Assembly (NCBI GenBank): GCA_016704465.1 | Contig: JADJAD010000009.1 | Location: forward strand, 186,001 to 250,000 | Source: Gemmatimonadota bacterium | GTDB lineage: Bacteria > Gemmatimonadota > Gemmatimonadetes > Gemmatimonadales > Gemmatimonadaceae | Length of the DNA: 64,000 bases | Direction of reading: 5' to 3' | Part shown: piece by piece, positions 17,015 to 27,657 of the stretch | How positions within the stretch are numbered: the first letter of the stretch is position 1 | Layout of the letters: each line of letters opens with the position of its first letter | Position numbers and translations under genes: made by a program | Notes under the pieces: model-generated | Told to the model about the DNA's origin: nothing | Databases searched by the model: none | What the model saw: the letters and a program-made list of their open reading frames with translations, nothing else

Positions 17015-17965
17015 TCATGCGTCCGGCCGGACGCGCGGGTCGAGCGCGACATACGCGAGGTCGACCAGGAGTGACGCGAGCAGCACCCCGACCGACACCA
17101 GGAGCGTGATCCCCATGATGAGCGGGTAGTCGCGCGCGAGCGCCGCCTCGATCCCCAGGCGCCCCATTCCGGGCCACGAGAAGACCGTCTCGGTGATGGC
17201 CGCGCCGCCCACGAGTCGTGGGAGCTGCAGCCCGATGACCGTCACCACCGGGATGTACGCGTTGCGCATGGCATGTCGCCACCGCACCGCCGACTCCGGC
17301 ACTCCCTTGGCCCGTGCGGTGCGAACGAACGGGCGGGTCCGCTGGATCGCCGCGCTTTCGCGCGTGTAGCGAAAGAGCTCCGCCGTCCCTGCCGAGGCGA
17401 GCACGATGGCGGGGAGCACGAGATGGCGCAGGCGATCGAGCAGCGAGAAGTCGCCGCCAGCGGTCGCTGAACCGCCCGCCGGCAGGACGCCGGCGTGCAC
17501 GGCAAAGGCGAGGATGGCGAGGATGCCGAGCCAGAAGACCGGGACCGAGATCGCCCCGAGTGCCACCGCGCTGGCGATCCGGTCGAGCCAGCCGCCGGGG
17601 CGATCGGCGCAGCGCGCGGCGACCGGCACGGCCACGACGATGGTCAGCAGCAGCGCCGTTCCCGCCAGCAGCAACGTGGCCGGGAGTCGCGCCATGATCG
17701 TCGACACGGTGCTGGTCTCGTACAGGAATGAGTGTCCGAGGTCGCCGCGCGCCACGCGCACGAGCCATCGCACGTACTGTTCCGGCACGGGGCGGTCGAT
17801 GCCGAGCCGCTCGGCGATCGCCGCGCGCTCGGCAATGCTCAACTTGGGATCGGCCAGGAGCGAGGGTCCGCCCGGGGCGGCGTGCACGATGCCGAACGTC
17901 ACCGTGCAGACGACCAGCATGACGAGGAACGCGTGCCCGAGCCTGCGCAGGAGGAACCCGGCCAT
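17015..17965 (-). CDS. Dipeptide/oligopeptide ABC transporter permease (DppB/OppB type)
   Basis: Inner-membrane permease, 316 aa. N-terminal LRRLGHAFLVMLVVCTVTF membrane segment followed by the large periplasmic loop typical of DppB (LGIDRPVPEQYVRWL, GDLGHSF). Six membrane segments in total, with the EAA loop TARAKGVPESAVRWRHAMRN and then VFSWPGMGRLG. It lies 11 bases after the binding-protein gene, so they are one transcription unit. Confidence 0.94.
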   Translation of the reverse strand: MAGFLLRRLGHAFLVMLVVCTVTFGIVHAAPGGPSLLADPKLSIAERAAIAERLGIDRPVPEQYVRWLVRVARGDLGHSFLYETSTVSTIMARLPATLLLAGTALLLTIVVAVPVAARCADRPGGWLDRIASAVALGAISVPVFWLGILAILAFAVHAGVLPAGGSATAGGDFSLLDRLRHLVLPAIVLASAGTAELFRYTRESAAIQRTRPFVRTARAKGVPESAVRWRHAMRNAYIPVVTVIGLQLPRLVGGAAITETVFSWPGMGRLGIEAALARDYPLIMGITLLVSVGVLLASLLVDLAYVALDPRVRPDA

Positions 17966-17976
17966 GCGGCGGCGTC

Positions 17977-19713
17977 TCAGCGCACGCGCAGCGCGAAGCG
18001 CTCGCTGTGGCGCAGCGCGTCGCGGATGCCGAGCGCCGGGAAGCCGACGAGACGGCTGGAGACCGCCTGGATTTCGCGCGGGTAGAAGAGCACCATCACC
18101 GGTGGATCGGCCAGCTCGATGCGCTGGAACTCATGATAGATCGCCTGACGACGCTTCACGTCGAGGGTGGCGCGCCCAAGCGCGAGCAGCGAGTCGGCGA
18201 CCGGGTTGGACCAGCGCACGTTGTTGTTGTCCTGCCCGGTATGATAGAACGCATACTGGTCGGGATCGGGCGGAGTGGTCCACCAGATCAACGTCGCGTC
18301 GAAGGTACCGGGGAGCACCCGGTCGCGCACGAGCGCGGCGAACTCCATGGTGCGCAGCGTCACGGTGATCCCGATGCGGCGCAGGTCCTGCTGCACCGAC
18401 AGGGCGGCCTGCTCGCGGGTGGGATTGCCCTTGTCGAGCAGGAGCTCGAAGGCGAACGGCGCGCCGCTCGCGTCGCGCAGCAGGCCGCCCTCGCCTCGAT
18501 GCCAGCCGGCCTGCGCGAGGATGGCGAGCGTCGAGTCGGGGGCGTAGGGGGTCGGGGCGAGGTCGGCGGCGTAGTAGTCCGCCAGCGCCACGGGGATGGT
18601 CCCGCGCGGCAGGTCGGCGTAGCCGCGCAGCACGCCATCGATGATGGCCTGTCGGTTGACCGCCATGCCTAACGCGCGGCGCACCGCGGCGCTCCGAAAG
18701 GCCGGTCGCTGCACGTTGAGCCCGACGTAGTAGTGTTGCACCACGGGGACCTGCAGCACCACGACGCCTGGCACGCCCTGGACACTGGCGAGGTTGCCTG
18801 GCTCGAGCGTGATGATGTCCAGCTCGCCCGCGCGCAGCTGGGCGACCTGGGCGTTGAGGTCGGGGACGACCTTGAAGACGATGCGATCGAGCTTGGGCGC
18901 GGGACCGTGGTAGCGCGGGTAACGCGCGAGCGTGACCGAGGCGCCCGGGGTCACGTCGGTCACCATGAACGGCCCGGTGCCGACCGGCTGGCGGCGGTTG
19001 AAGTCCGTGGCGTCGGTCAGCGGGGCGCCCTGCAGCAGGTGTTTGGGGATGATGCCTGCGTTGTAGCCCAGCAGCGTGAGAAAGGGGGCAAACGGCGCGT
19101 GGAAGTCGAACGTCACGGTGAGCGAATCGTTGACCACGACGCGCTCGATGGCGGCGAAGTCGGAGCGCAGGCGCGAACCCGAGGCGAGGTCGAGGACCTG
19201 GTCGAAGGTGAACTTCACGTCTTCGGCGCTGAACGGTGCCCCATCGTGCCAGGTGACGCCGGCGCGCAGCTTGAACGTCGCGTGCAGCCCGTCGTCGCTC
19301 ACCGTCCACGATTCCGCGAGGTCGGGGACCGGGCGCAGCTGTTCGTCGGGGCGCACCAGTCCCGGGAAGATCAGCTTGTTCGGCAGGATCGATCCGAGGT
19401 CATTGGCGATCACCGGGTCGAAGATCGGGTCGTTGATCAGCGGAATGCGCAGCGTCCCGCCGGCGGCGGCCTCGGTGCTCGACTTGTCCTGCTGCTCGCC
19501 GCCACAAGCGGCGGCGAGCAGCAGGACGGCCAGCGCCGGCAGATGGCGGCGCGCGGTGTTCCACTGCGGGGGCCATGGCAAGTGCCATGCGAGGCGCAAC
19601 GAGTCGCGCCAAGCGAGTCGACCCGAGAGTCGACCCGAGAGTCGACCCGAGAGTCGACCCGAGAGGCGACCCGATAGGCGACCCGAGAGGCGCCACGTGG
19701 GACGAGGCATCAC
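17977..19713 (-). CDS. Peptide-binding lipoprotein (solute-binding family 5) with RLSG-repeat N-terminus
   Basis: Extracytoplasmic binding protein of the Dpp/Opp type, 578 aa. Lipobox LLAAAC follows a hydrophobic stretch (LPALAVLLLAAAC, Cys near 70). The family body follows: WTVSDDGLHATFKLRAGVTW, FSAEDVKFTFDQVL, VGTGPFMVTD, VRRALGMAVNRQAII. The start is odd. GTG 19713 or ATG 19710 overlaps the upstream peptidase stop (GTGATG), and the first about 50 residues are Arg-rich, with six tandem RLSG units before the signal peptide. No ATG or GTG closer to the hydrophobic segment exists in frame. Confidence 0.92.
   Translation of the reverse strand: MMPRPTWRLSGRLSGRLSGRLSGRLSGRLSGRLAWRDSLRLAWHLPWPPQWNTARRHLPALAVLLLAAACGGEQQDKSSTEAAAGGTLRIPLINDPIFDPVIANDLGSILPNKLIFPGLVRPDEQLRPVPDLAESWTVSDDGLHATFKLRAGVTWHDGAPFSAEDVKFTFDQVLDLASGSRLRSDFAAIERVVVNDSLTVTFDFHAPFAPFLTLLGYNAGIIPKHLLQGAPLTDATDFNRRQPVGTGPFMVTDVTPGASVTLARYPRYHGPAPKLDRIVFKVVPDLNAQVAQLRAGELDIITLEPGNLASVQGVPGVVVLQVPVVQHYYVGLNVQRPAFRSAAVRRALGMAVNRQAIIDGVLRGYADLPRGTIPVALADYYAADLAPTPYAPDSTLAILAQAGWHRGEGGLLRDASGAPFAFELLLDKGNPTREQAALSVQQDLRRIGITVTLRTMEFAALVRDRVLPGTFDATLIWWTTPPDPDQYAFYHTGQDNNNVRWSNPVADSLLALGRATLDVKRRQAIYHEFQRIELADPPVMVLFYPREIQAVSSRLVGFPALGIRDALRHSERFALRVR
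19617..19688. repeat. Six 12-bp tandem units encoding RLSG
   Basis: On the plus strand: four GTCGACCCGAGA units followed by GGCGACCCGATA and GGCGACCCGAGA. Read on the minus strand it gives (S/R)-G-R-L repeats in the n-region of the peptide-binding lipoprotein. Units contain GTCGAC palindromes. Confidence 0.95.
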
Positions 19714-21454
19714 GCCATCGCCCCGTCCACCGCGTGTCGCGCGTCGCGCAGCGCGGCGACGAGGCGGTTCTGTCCCCGCATCAGGTGCGTCTGGAGGAAG
19801 CCGAGTTCATTCGGTGCGGTCGACGGCGCCGCCAGCGCGACGGACAGGTCGGGGAGGGCGGGGGTCGTCTCGGCCGGGTCGTGGAAGAAGGCGGGGCCGC
19901 GGGTGTAGCTCACCGGGACGAGCAGCCGGGCGAGGCGGCGGATCACCTGGTTCACCCGCCGCACCGTCGGATCGCCCACCGTGTGAACGGCGGCCTTGCA
20001 GGCGTAGCGGCCGAACGTTTCCAGCGAGGCGTCGAGCTCGGCGATGGCCTGCCGAGCCGGTTCGAAGTCGAAGAGCGCCCCGACTGCTGCTTGGTACTGT
20101 TCGAGCGTCGTCCCGAAAGTGAGGAGTGTTTGGCGGAAGTTGAACGGGGCGATGGTGGCGTTGGCGACTCCCATCACGGCGGCGAGGTAGATCTTGATGT
20201 CCTTCTCGAGGATCTCGCGGTCGGCGATGTGAATCAGGTCCTCCTCGGTGTGCCAGGCGATGTTGGCACCGCAGCCTCCCACCGCGTAGTAGCCGAGTTC
20301 CTCGCGGTGCGCGTCCTTCATGGTGGAGAGCAGCATGAAGAACGACGAGATCCCGATGTTGTTGAACGAGTAGTCGCCGGCCTGGTGCGGGCGCTCGCCG
20401 TGCGACTCCTGCCCGGTCACGTCGCGGATGACCGACTGGCAGAACGCCTCCGTCTCGTCCATCCACGAGATGTCCTTGTACTCCGTGGCCCAGCGGCAGC
20501 CCGGCGAGTCGCAGTTGACCTGGGCGATGCAGTGTTCGTACAGCTCCAGGGCGAAGGCGTCGGCGAACCAGGTGCTGCCGGCGTAGCGTCCCGTGGAGTG
20601 GCCCGGCCACCAGGCGATACGCACCGACCGCTTGAGCGAGGCGCGGTGCTCCCACAGGACGCGTGCCACCTCGAGCAGCGTCCATCGCCCACGGCATTGT
20701 CGCCGATGCCGTAATCCCACGAGTCGTAGTGACCGTGTAGCAGGACGAAGGCTTCGGGTTCCTCGCTCCCCGGAATGGTGACGACGGGGATCGGCGACTC
20801 CCACCACCCCTCGGTCACCTCGCTGGTGAGGGTGACGCTCCCTCCGGCCTTGGCCACGTCGATGAGTGCGAGGCCATCGGGGTTGTTCACGGCCACGACC
20901 GCCATCTTCGGCTTGCGCGGCAGGTCCCGCAGGTCCGGCGTCCCCCAGACCGTGGTGCAGATGCCCCAATGCGGATTGTGGCCCGGATTCACGGCGATCA
21001 TCCCGATGGCCCCGCGCTGCTCGAAATAGGCGACCTTGCCCGGCATGCCGAAGCCTTCGCTCACGACGATCTTCCCCTGAAGGTCCACCTCGGTGTCGCT
21101 GACGAACCCCTTGGTGAACATCTCGTCGGCGTTGCGGGCGTATCGCGCGGGGACGTAGGCCAGGGGGGCCGTCACCCCGTCCGGGTGCGCGACCGACATG
21201 GCCATCGGCTTCGCCCGGAACGTCTGCGCCCCGACCCGGACGGAGGCTGCACCCGGGAGGCTGAGGAAGAGGGTCGGTCGATGCACGTCCACCGGGACGC
21301 CGAGTCGCGTTAGGCGGGCGACGATCTCGTCGGCGGCGGTCGCGACGTCGGCCGGGTGCTCGCGCTTGAGCGTGGTGAAGCGCTCGATGAGGGACCAGGG
21401 CTCGTCGGTCGAGACGCTGGCCAGCGCGGCGGCGGTGTCGGGGGGGAGGGGCAC
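19710..21454 (-). pseudogene. M28-type metallopeptidase with PA-like insert, one frameshift
   Basis: Zinc aminopeptidase/carboxypeptidase-like protein of about 581 aa once repaired. N-terminal part: WSLIERFTTLKREHPADVA, a PA-type insert about residues 110-250, then the metal site LLHGHYDSWDYGIGDNAVGD. There the frame breaks. At 20682/20683 one G is missing on the plus strand; restoring it gives GDATLLEVARVLWEHRA and continues to WWPGHSTGRYAGS, NCDSPGC and the C-terminal helical domain. A GTG at 21454 is the best start; the frame is open further upstream through a G13 tract. Its stop overlaps the start of the peptide-binding lipoprotein, so it heads the peptide operon. Could be a sequencing error. 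Confidence 0.8.
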
Positions 21455-21480
21455 GGGAGGGCGGACGGGGGACGGGGGAC

Positions 21481-21493
21481 GGGGGGGGGGGGG
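21481..21493. repeat. G13 homopolymer in a G-quadruplex-like region
   Basis: Thirteen consecutive G on the plus strand, inside a G-rich stretch 21440-21500 with at least six G-runs. It lies 27 bases upstream of the proposed start of the M28 peptidase. The tract length is the least reliable base count in the window. Confidence 0.9.
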
Positions 21494-21661
21494 ACGGGAG
21501 TGCAATTGCAGGGGGGCGGCGGGGGCTGTCAAGGGCGAGGCTTGTCGTTCGACTGCTGCGGTCGCAATATCGTGCTGTCCCGAACCGTGCCTTCGGTGCG
21601 CGTGCTGCTTCGACACGGCGCCGTGGTGCACTCCTGTCGCGTTCCGTTTCCCCATTTCTTC

Positions 21662-23279
21662 ATGTCGCGTCGCCGTCTGGTTCCCATGGCGTTTCTTCCG
21701 TATGCCGATCGCGCTGGCGCATGTGGGCGCGCGGCGCTCGCGGGGCGGGGTGCCCGGCTGGTGTGGCGCTCGACGCGCGCGCTGGCCGCGGCGACGCTCG
21801 TCGCGGCGACGCTCGTCGCGGTCACGGCGTGGCCGACGTTAGGCGCCCAGGAAAGGCCACGCATCGACACGCTGCTCGCCTTCGTCGGCGCCACGCTGAT
21901 CGACGGCACGGGGGCGGCGCCACTGGCCGACGCGACGATCGTCGTGCAGGGAACGCGCATCGCGGCGGTGGGGAGCAGGGGGGCGACGCCGGTGCCACGC
22001 GGGGCTCGCGTCATCGATGTGCGCGGCAAGTGGATCACCCCGGGCTTTGTCGACGCCAACATCCATGCGTCGATCTACAGCGGGATCGAGAACTTCGCGC
22101 GCTACCAGGACCGATTCGCCGATATCGCGGTCGAGGCGGCGCAGAATCACCTCAAGGTCGGGGTGACCACGGTGCGCGATTCGTATGGCATGCTCGGCCC
22201 CCTCACGGAGGCGCGCGACCGGATCCGGCGGGGCGACGTGCCGGGGCCGCGCATGTACGTGGCCGGCAACATCGTCGGGTGGGGCGGGCCGTGGTCATTC
22301 TCGTTCACCGGCCGAGCGCCGGAGAACCTCTCCCTGCTGCAGGAGCAGATGAACGACGCCATCACCCAGGGCGGGGGCGAGGAACTGGTCAACATGGGCC
22401 CCGATTCTTTGCGGCTGGCGATCGACCGTTACCTCGATCGTGGGGTCGACTTCCTCAAGTACGGCGGGACATCGCACTTCGGCTATCCGGTCTTCATCGG
22501 CTTCTCCGAGCGCGCGCAGCGGGTCATTGTCGATGCGGTGCACGCGCGCGGCCTGGTGGCCGAGACGCACTCCACGACGCCCGAGGGGCTCCTGATCTCC
22601 CTGCGAGCCGGCGTGGACGTGGTGCAGCATCCCGAGGTGCTCGACGTCCCGATGTCCGACGAGATCGTCCGCGAGTTCGTCGACCGCAAGGTCGTCTGCG
22701 CCATGCTGTCCAACACGATGACCGGCGCGCCGTGGATCGAGGATCAGCGGCGCGTGCGACTCGAGGACTCGACGCGACAGGCACGCCTGGACTCGGCACG
22801 GGCACGCGGTACCGCACAGCGCGAGCGTACCGAGGCCGGAGCAGCGTCGCGATCGCGGCGATCGCGGGATGGCGATCCGCCGCGCCAACGCCGAGCGCCT
22901 CATTCGCGCCGGCTGCATTACCACGATTGCCACGGACAACTACCTCGGCGCCGCCCCGGAATTCCGCCGCGAACCAAAGCCCGCGTGGCAGGACCCGGGC
23001 ACGGGATCGTTGGCCGCCATCGAGGGACTGGTTGAGCTCGGGATGTCCCCGCTCGAGGCAATCGTGGCGGCCACCCGCAACGGCGCGCTGGCCAGCAAGG
23101 CGCTGGCGGACTACGGCACGCTCGAACGAGGCAAGTCGGCCGACCTGCTCGTGCTCACCGCCGACCCGATCGCCGATATCCGCAACATCCGGAAGCTCGA
23201 GACCGTGGTCGCCCGCGGGGGCATCGTTGACCTCGCGGCGCTCCCGACCAGGCGGATCTGGACCCGCACGACACCGTGA
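21662..23279 (+). pseudogene. Secreted amidohydrolase family protein, one frameshift
   Basis: Metal-dependent hydrolase (imidazolonepropionase-like), about 538 aa once repaired. N-terminal export signal with a duplicated AATLV-AATLV core ending near TLGAQ. LLAFVGATLIDGTGAAPLAD, then ITPGFVDANIHAS, where relatives have an H-x-H pair; here only one His remains. VVQHPEVLDVP and TTIATDNYLGAAPEF carry further ligands, and KSADLLVLTADP ends the fold. At about 22839 an extra G moves the frame; removing it gives EAEQRRDRGDRGMAIRRANAERL. A 15-bp tandem duplication lies at 21788-21817 in the signal peptide. Substrate unknown. Confidence 0.8.
21788..21817 (+). repeat. 15-bp duplication inside a signal peptide
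   Basis: GCGGCGACGCTCGTC occurs twice back to back and encodes AATLVAATLV, lengthening the hydrophobic core of the amidohydrolase export signal. Confidence 0.9.
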
Positions 23280-23667
23280 AGGCGGCGGGGCCGATCGCGT
23301 CCTGATACGGGCGGGTCGCAGTGACCCGAAGGCTGCGCCACTTCACCACGCTGCCGGCCATGTGACAACGCACGCCCGGCGCGCACCGCACGCCACGCCC
23401 GGCGACCCGTGCGCGCCGGAGACGTCTGCCGCGATCGACTGGCGACATGCCGTGAGGACGGCGAGCCGTCCTCCATGGAAGACAGTGCGTGTGGGATGCG
23501 GTTGCTCACGAAGTACCGCACGCCCCGCTGCTGCAACGACTTGTCGTGCGAGGTGCGCCTTCGGGGTGGTATGGCACCGATGGTGCCACGTCGAGCAGTA
23601 CATGCGGACACCGCAACCGCCGAAGACGCGACCGGTCGCCCCCCTCACCACTCGCGCGGGAGACATC
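23280..23667. other. 388-base gap without a recognised gene
   Basis: Only a short hairpin is seen: GAGGACGG/CCGTCCTC at 23454-23473 with loop CGAG, and a GGCACC/GGTGCC dyad near 23580. Open frames cross it but none has a start, ribosome site or codon pattern that supports a gene. It probably carries the promoter of the downstream Arg-rich secreted protein. Confidence 0.6.
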
Positions 23668-24138
23668 ATGCGACGTGCATTGTTGGCCACCATCGGACTC
23701 ACACTCATCCTCGCCGCCCCTGCCACGGGACAATCGCAGCGTCGCGACGACGGCAGCCTGCGCGACCGAGTGCGCGGGGTCCTGCAGGACCGTGACGACG
23801 CCGATCGATCACGACGCCGCGACGGGCGATGGGACTGGGAGCGCGGACGTGACAACGACCGCGACAACAATCGCAACAACGACCGCAATAGCCGAGACAA
23901 TCGCGGCTACGGCTACAGCTACGACCGGAACGCCGACTGGAAGGCGTACGAGCGGGAGCAGCGCGACTTCGATCGGCGGGCGCGACGCTGGAACAGTCGG
24001 CAGTGGAACGCCTTCCGTTCATGCGAGCGAGACCTGCTGCGCCGGGCGCGCTGGGATCGCAACGACAGCCGTCGCGAGGAGCTCCGGGAGCGTCGTCGAA
24101 TCCGCGACTACTGCGAGCGTCGCGTCTCACGCTGGTAG
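23668..24138 (+). CDS. Secreted Arg/Asp/Asn-rich low-complexity protein
   Basis: Unrecognised 156-aa protein. The signal peptide MRRALLATIGLTLILAAPATG is clear, with cleavage near GQS. The mature part is dominated by Arg, Asp and Asn. A region around residues 50-90 reads like alternating RD/DN/NR units (RDNDRDNNRNNDRN) ending in a YGYSYDRN aromatic patch. The C-terminal half is helical with DFDRRARRW and WDRNDSRREELRERRR and contains two Cys that could pair. Strongly mixed-charge and probably disordered. Function unknown; an RNA- or surface-binding role would be a guess. Confidence 0.7.
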   Translation: MRRALLATIGLTLILAAPATGQSQRRDDGSLRDRVRGVLQDRDDADRSRRRDGRWDWERGRDNDRDNNRNNDRNSRDNRGYGYSYDRNADWKAYEREQRDFDRRARRWNSRQWNAFRSCERDLLRRARWDRNDSRREELRERRRIRDYCERRVSRW

Positions 24139-24285
24139 CCGCGAGAAGCGCCGCGCCGAGGGCCGCACGGATGACGGCGCGCCCGGTTTCGGCGCAGCGC
24201 AGGTAGCCGTGGCTCGGCACACACGGCATGATAGAGGAGCCCCCCAGCAAGCGTTTGGGGCTCGACTCATACCCCGTCATGTCCG

Positions 24286-27200
24286 ATGGACCGACACCTC
24301 TTGCTCGTGGTGCTCGCCTGCACCGTCGCCGCGACGCCCGCCGTTGCGCAAACCCGCCTGCTGCGGCAGCCAACGATTAGCGCGACGCAGGTCGCGTTCG
24401 CCTACGGCAACAACCTCTGGGTCGCATCGCGCGACGGTGGCGATGCCCGGCGCCTGACAACCTTCCAGGGCGTCACGACCAACCCGCGCTTCTCGCCCGA
24501 TGGCCGCTCGATCGCCTTCTCGGGACAGTATGCGGGAAACACCGACGTGTACGTGGTCCCGACCGAGGGCGGGGAACCGCGACGCCTGACCTGGCATCCG
24601 GGCGCCGACGTGGTGCAGGGGTGGACGCCCGATGGGAGTCGCGTGCTCTTTGCGTCGTCTCGCTCGTCCGGCAACAACCAGATGAACTTCTGGACCGTGG
24701 CGGTGCAGGGCGACGTCCCGACCGCCCTGCCGATGCCACGGGCATTCCAGGGAAAGCTTTCCCCGGACGGCAAGCGCGTGGCCTATCGCATGAACGGCTC
24801 CTGGGATGACGAGCGCCGCAACTATCGCGGCGGGCAGAACCGGGCGGTCTGGATCCTCGACCTCACCACGCACGACCTGCAGGCGCCCCCGTGGACGGAC
24901 TCGAAGGACATTGATCCGGTCTGGATCGGCGACGTGGTGTACTTCGCCTCGGATCGCGATGGCGTGCACAACGTGTGGTCGTACGACACCCGCTCGCGCG
25001 CGCTGGAGCAGTTGACCCGCTTCACCGATTTCGATGTCAAGGCGCTCGATGCCGGGGGCGGGATGATCGTCTTCGAGCAGGCGGGCTATCTGCACACGCT
25101 CGATCCGCGCAGCAAGGCGCAACGTCGCCTGGACATCAACGTGCGCGGCGATTTTCCCTGGCTCACCCCGAACTGGAAGGACGTGACGGCGCGCGTGGCG
25201 AACCTCGCCCTGTCGCCGACGGGCCGGCGCGCGGCGGTCGAGGCGCGCGGCGAGATCTTTACGATCCCCGCCGAGAAGGGGGACTGGCGCAACCTGACGC
25301 GTTCGTCGTCCAGCGCTGAGCGGACACCGGCGTGGTCGCCGGATGGCAAGTCGCTGGCGTACTTCTCCGATGAAGGAGGGGCATATCGCCTGGTCATCTC
25401 GGCGCAGGACGGCTTGACCGCACCACGCACGATTGCCCTCCCCGAGCCGTCGTTCTACTACACGCCGGCGTGGTCACCCGATGGCTCGCGCATCATGTAT
25501 TCCGATGCCCACCTGCGCCTATGGGTCACGGAGGTTGCATCGGGGCGTTCGACTCGGATTGACACCGACCCGTTCATGCTGCCGGAGCGGTCGCTTAACC
25601 CCGTGTGGAGTCCCGACTCGCGCTACATCGCCTACGCGAAGCGCCTGCCGTCGTACTTCCGCGCGATCTTTGTGTACGACGTGCAGGGCGGGGCGACGCG
25701 CCAACTCTCCGATGGCATGGCCGACGCGACCTGGCCCGCGTGGGATGCCGGTGGGAAGTACCTCTACTGGATGGCGTCCACCGACTTCGGTCCGCGGACG
25801 GGCTGGCTCGACATGTCGTCGTACGACCATCCGGTGACGCGGGCACTGTATGCCGCCGTGCTGAAGAAGACCGATCCGTCGCCGCTGGCCCCGGAATCAG
25901 ACGAGGAAGGGCAGTCGGGCGAGGGACGGCGGGAGCCTGTGGTCGCGGTCCCGGTGGCCCCGCCGTCGGGGGCCGCGGCGAATCGTGATGCGACACCGGC
26001 ACCCGCCACCGTGACGATCGATTTCGACGGGCTGGCCAACCGGGTCGTCTCGTTAGGCGTGGTGCCACGCGACTACGGCTCGCTGAAGGCGGGCATTGCT
26101 GGCACGATCTTCTTCCTGGAGAGTGTCCCGGCGAGCGGAACGGTGGCGACCGGAGGGCCCCAGGGCGGCGGCGACGTGCTGCATCGCTACACCCTGCGGG
26201 AGCGCAAGGCGACATCCTTTGCCCAGGGGGTCACGCAGTACACGATCTCGCAGGACGGGCGCAAGCTCCTGTGGCGTGGCAGCGGACCCCAGGCGCCGCT
26301 GGCGATCGTCAACACGGAAGGGCCGGTCCCCACGGCAGCCCAGGGGCGGCTCACGGCGTCGCTGCGCATGCTGGTGGATCCACGCGCCGAGTACCGGCAG
26401 ATGTTTGCCGAAGGGTGGCGCAACCAGCGCGAGTACCTGTATGTGAGCAACATGCAGGGGGCGGACTACGAGAAGGTCAAGGCGATGTACGAGCCACTGG
26501 TTGCCCACGTGGCGCATCGCGAGGACTTTGGCTACCTGCTCGACATGACCGGCGGCGAGGTGGCGATCGGCCATTCGTACGTGCGCGGCGGCGACATGCC
26601 CGAGGTGCCGCCGGCGAATGTCGGCATGCTGGGCGCCGACCTCGCGGTGCAGAACGGACGCTATCGCATCACCCGCATCTACGACGGCGAGAGCTGGAAT
26701 CCCGAGCTGCGCGCCCCGTTGAGCGGGCCCGGGCTGGACGTCAAGGTGGGCGAGTATCTCCTGGCGGTCGATGGCGTCGAGCTGCGCGCGCCAGACAACA
26801 TCTACCGCCTGCTCGACGGGACGGCCAACCGGCAGACGGTACTCACGGTCGGCGCCTCACCCGAGATGGCCGGTTCGCGCCGGGTGACGGTCGTGCCGGT
26901 CGCCAACGAGAATGGACTGCGCAACCGCGCCTGGGTCGAGGGCAATCGCCGGCTCGTGGACTCGCTCTCGCGCGGGCGACTCGCCTATGTGTACATCCCG
27001 AACACCGGGCAGCCGGGCTACACCTATTTCAATCGCTACTACTTCGCCCAGCAGCACAAGCAGGGGGCGATCATCGACGAGCGATTCAACGGCGGCGGGT
27101 CGGCCGCCGACTGCATCATCGACATCCCTGCAGCGCGACTTCGACGGCTACTTCAACAACCGCGAGGGAGCGCACGCCGTTCACGTCACCGGCTGCTGGT

Positions 27201-27593
27201 ATTTGGGGGCCGAAGGTGATGATCATCAACGAGATGGCCGGCTCGGGCGGCGATCTCATGCCCTACATGTTCCGGCGCCGCAAGATCGGACCGCTCGTCG
27301 GCAAGCGCACGTGGGGCGGGCTCGTGGGCACGTGGGACACGCCGCTGCTGCTGGACGGCGGGACCATGATCGCCCCGCGCGGCGGCTTCTTCGATCGCGC
27401 CGGCAAGTGGGCGGTGGAGAACGAGGGAGTCGCGCCGGACATCGACGTGGAGAACACGCCGAAGGAGGTCATCGCGGGGCACGACCCGCAGCTGGAGCGC
27501 GCGGTGCAGGAGGCGTTGCGGCTGCTGGAGGCGAACCCGGTGAAGTTGTTGGCCGAGCCGCCGCCGCCGTTGTGGGGGAAGCGCAAGCCGTAA
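24286..27593 (+). pseudogene. Tricorn-type S41 protease, two frameshifts near the active-site domain
   Basis: Large exported protease homologue, 1101 aa once repaired. Signal peptide MDRHLLLVVLACTVAATPAVA. Two beta-propeller halves with WD40-like/TolB-like repeats (NPRFSPDGRSIAFSG, TPAWSPDGKSLAYFSD, NPVWSPDSRYIAYAK) fill about residues 20-530. A core domain, a PDZ region about 800-880 (VGEYLLAVDGVELRAPDN) and the S41 domain from about 890 follow, with nucleophile Ser in EMAGSGGDLMPY and the late ENEGVAPDIDVENTP motif. One extra C near 27126 and one extra T near 27192 break the frame; repair gives DILQRDFDGYFNNREG and HVTGAGIWGPKVM. Both breaks sit 66 bases apart in the catalytic domain. Confidence 0.85.
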
Positions 27594-27657
27594 CACAGGA
27601 CGGCGGGCTACTCGTCGGTCACCTCTTCGAAATCTGCATACTGTACCTCCGCTCTGT

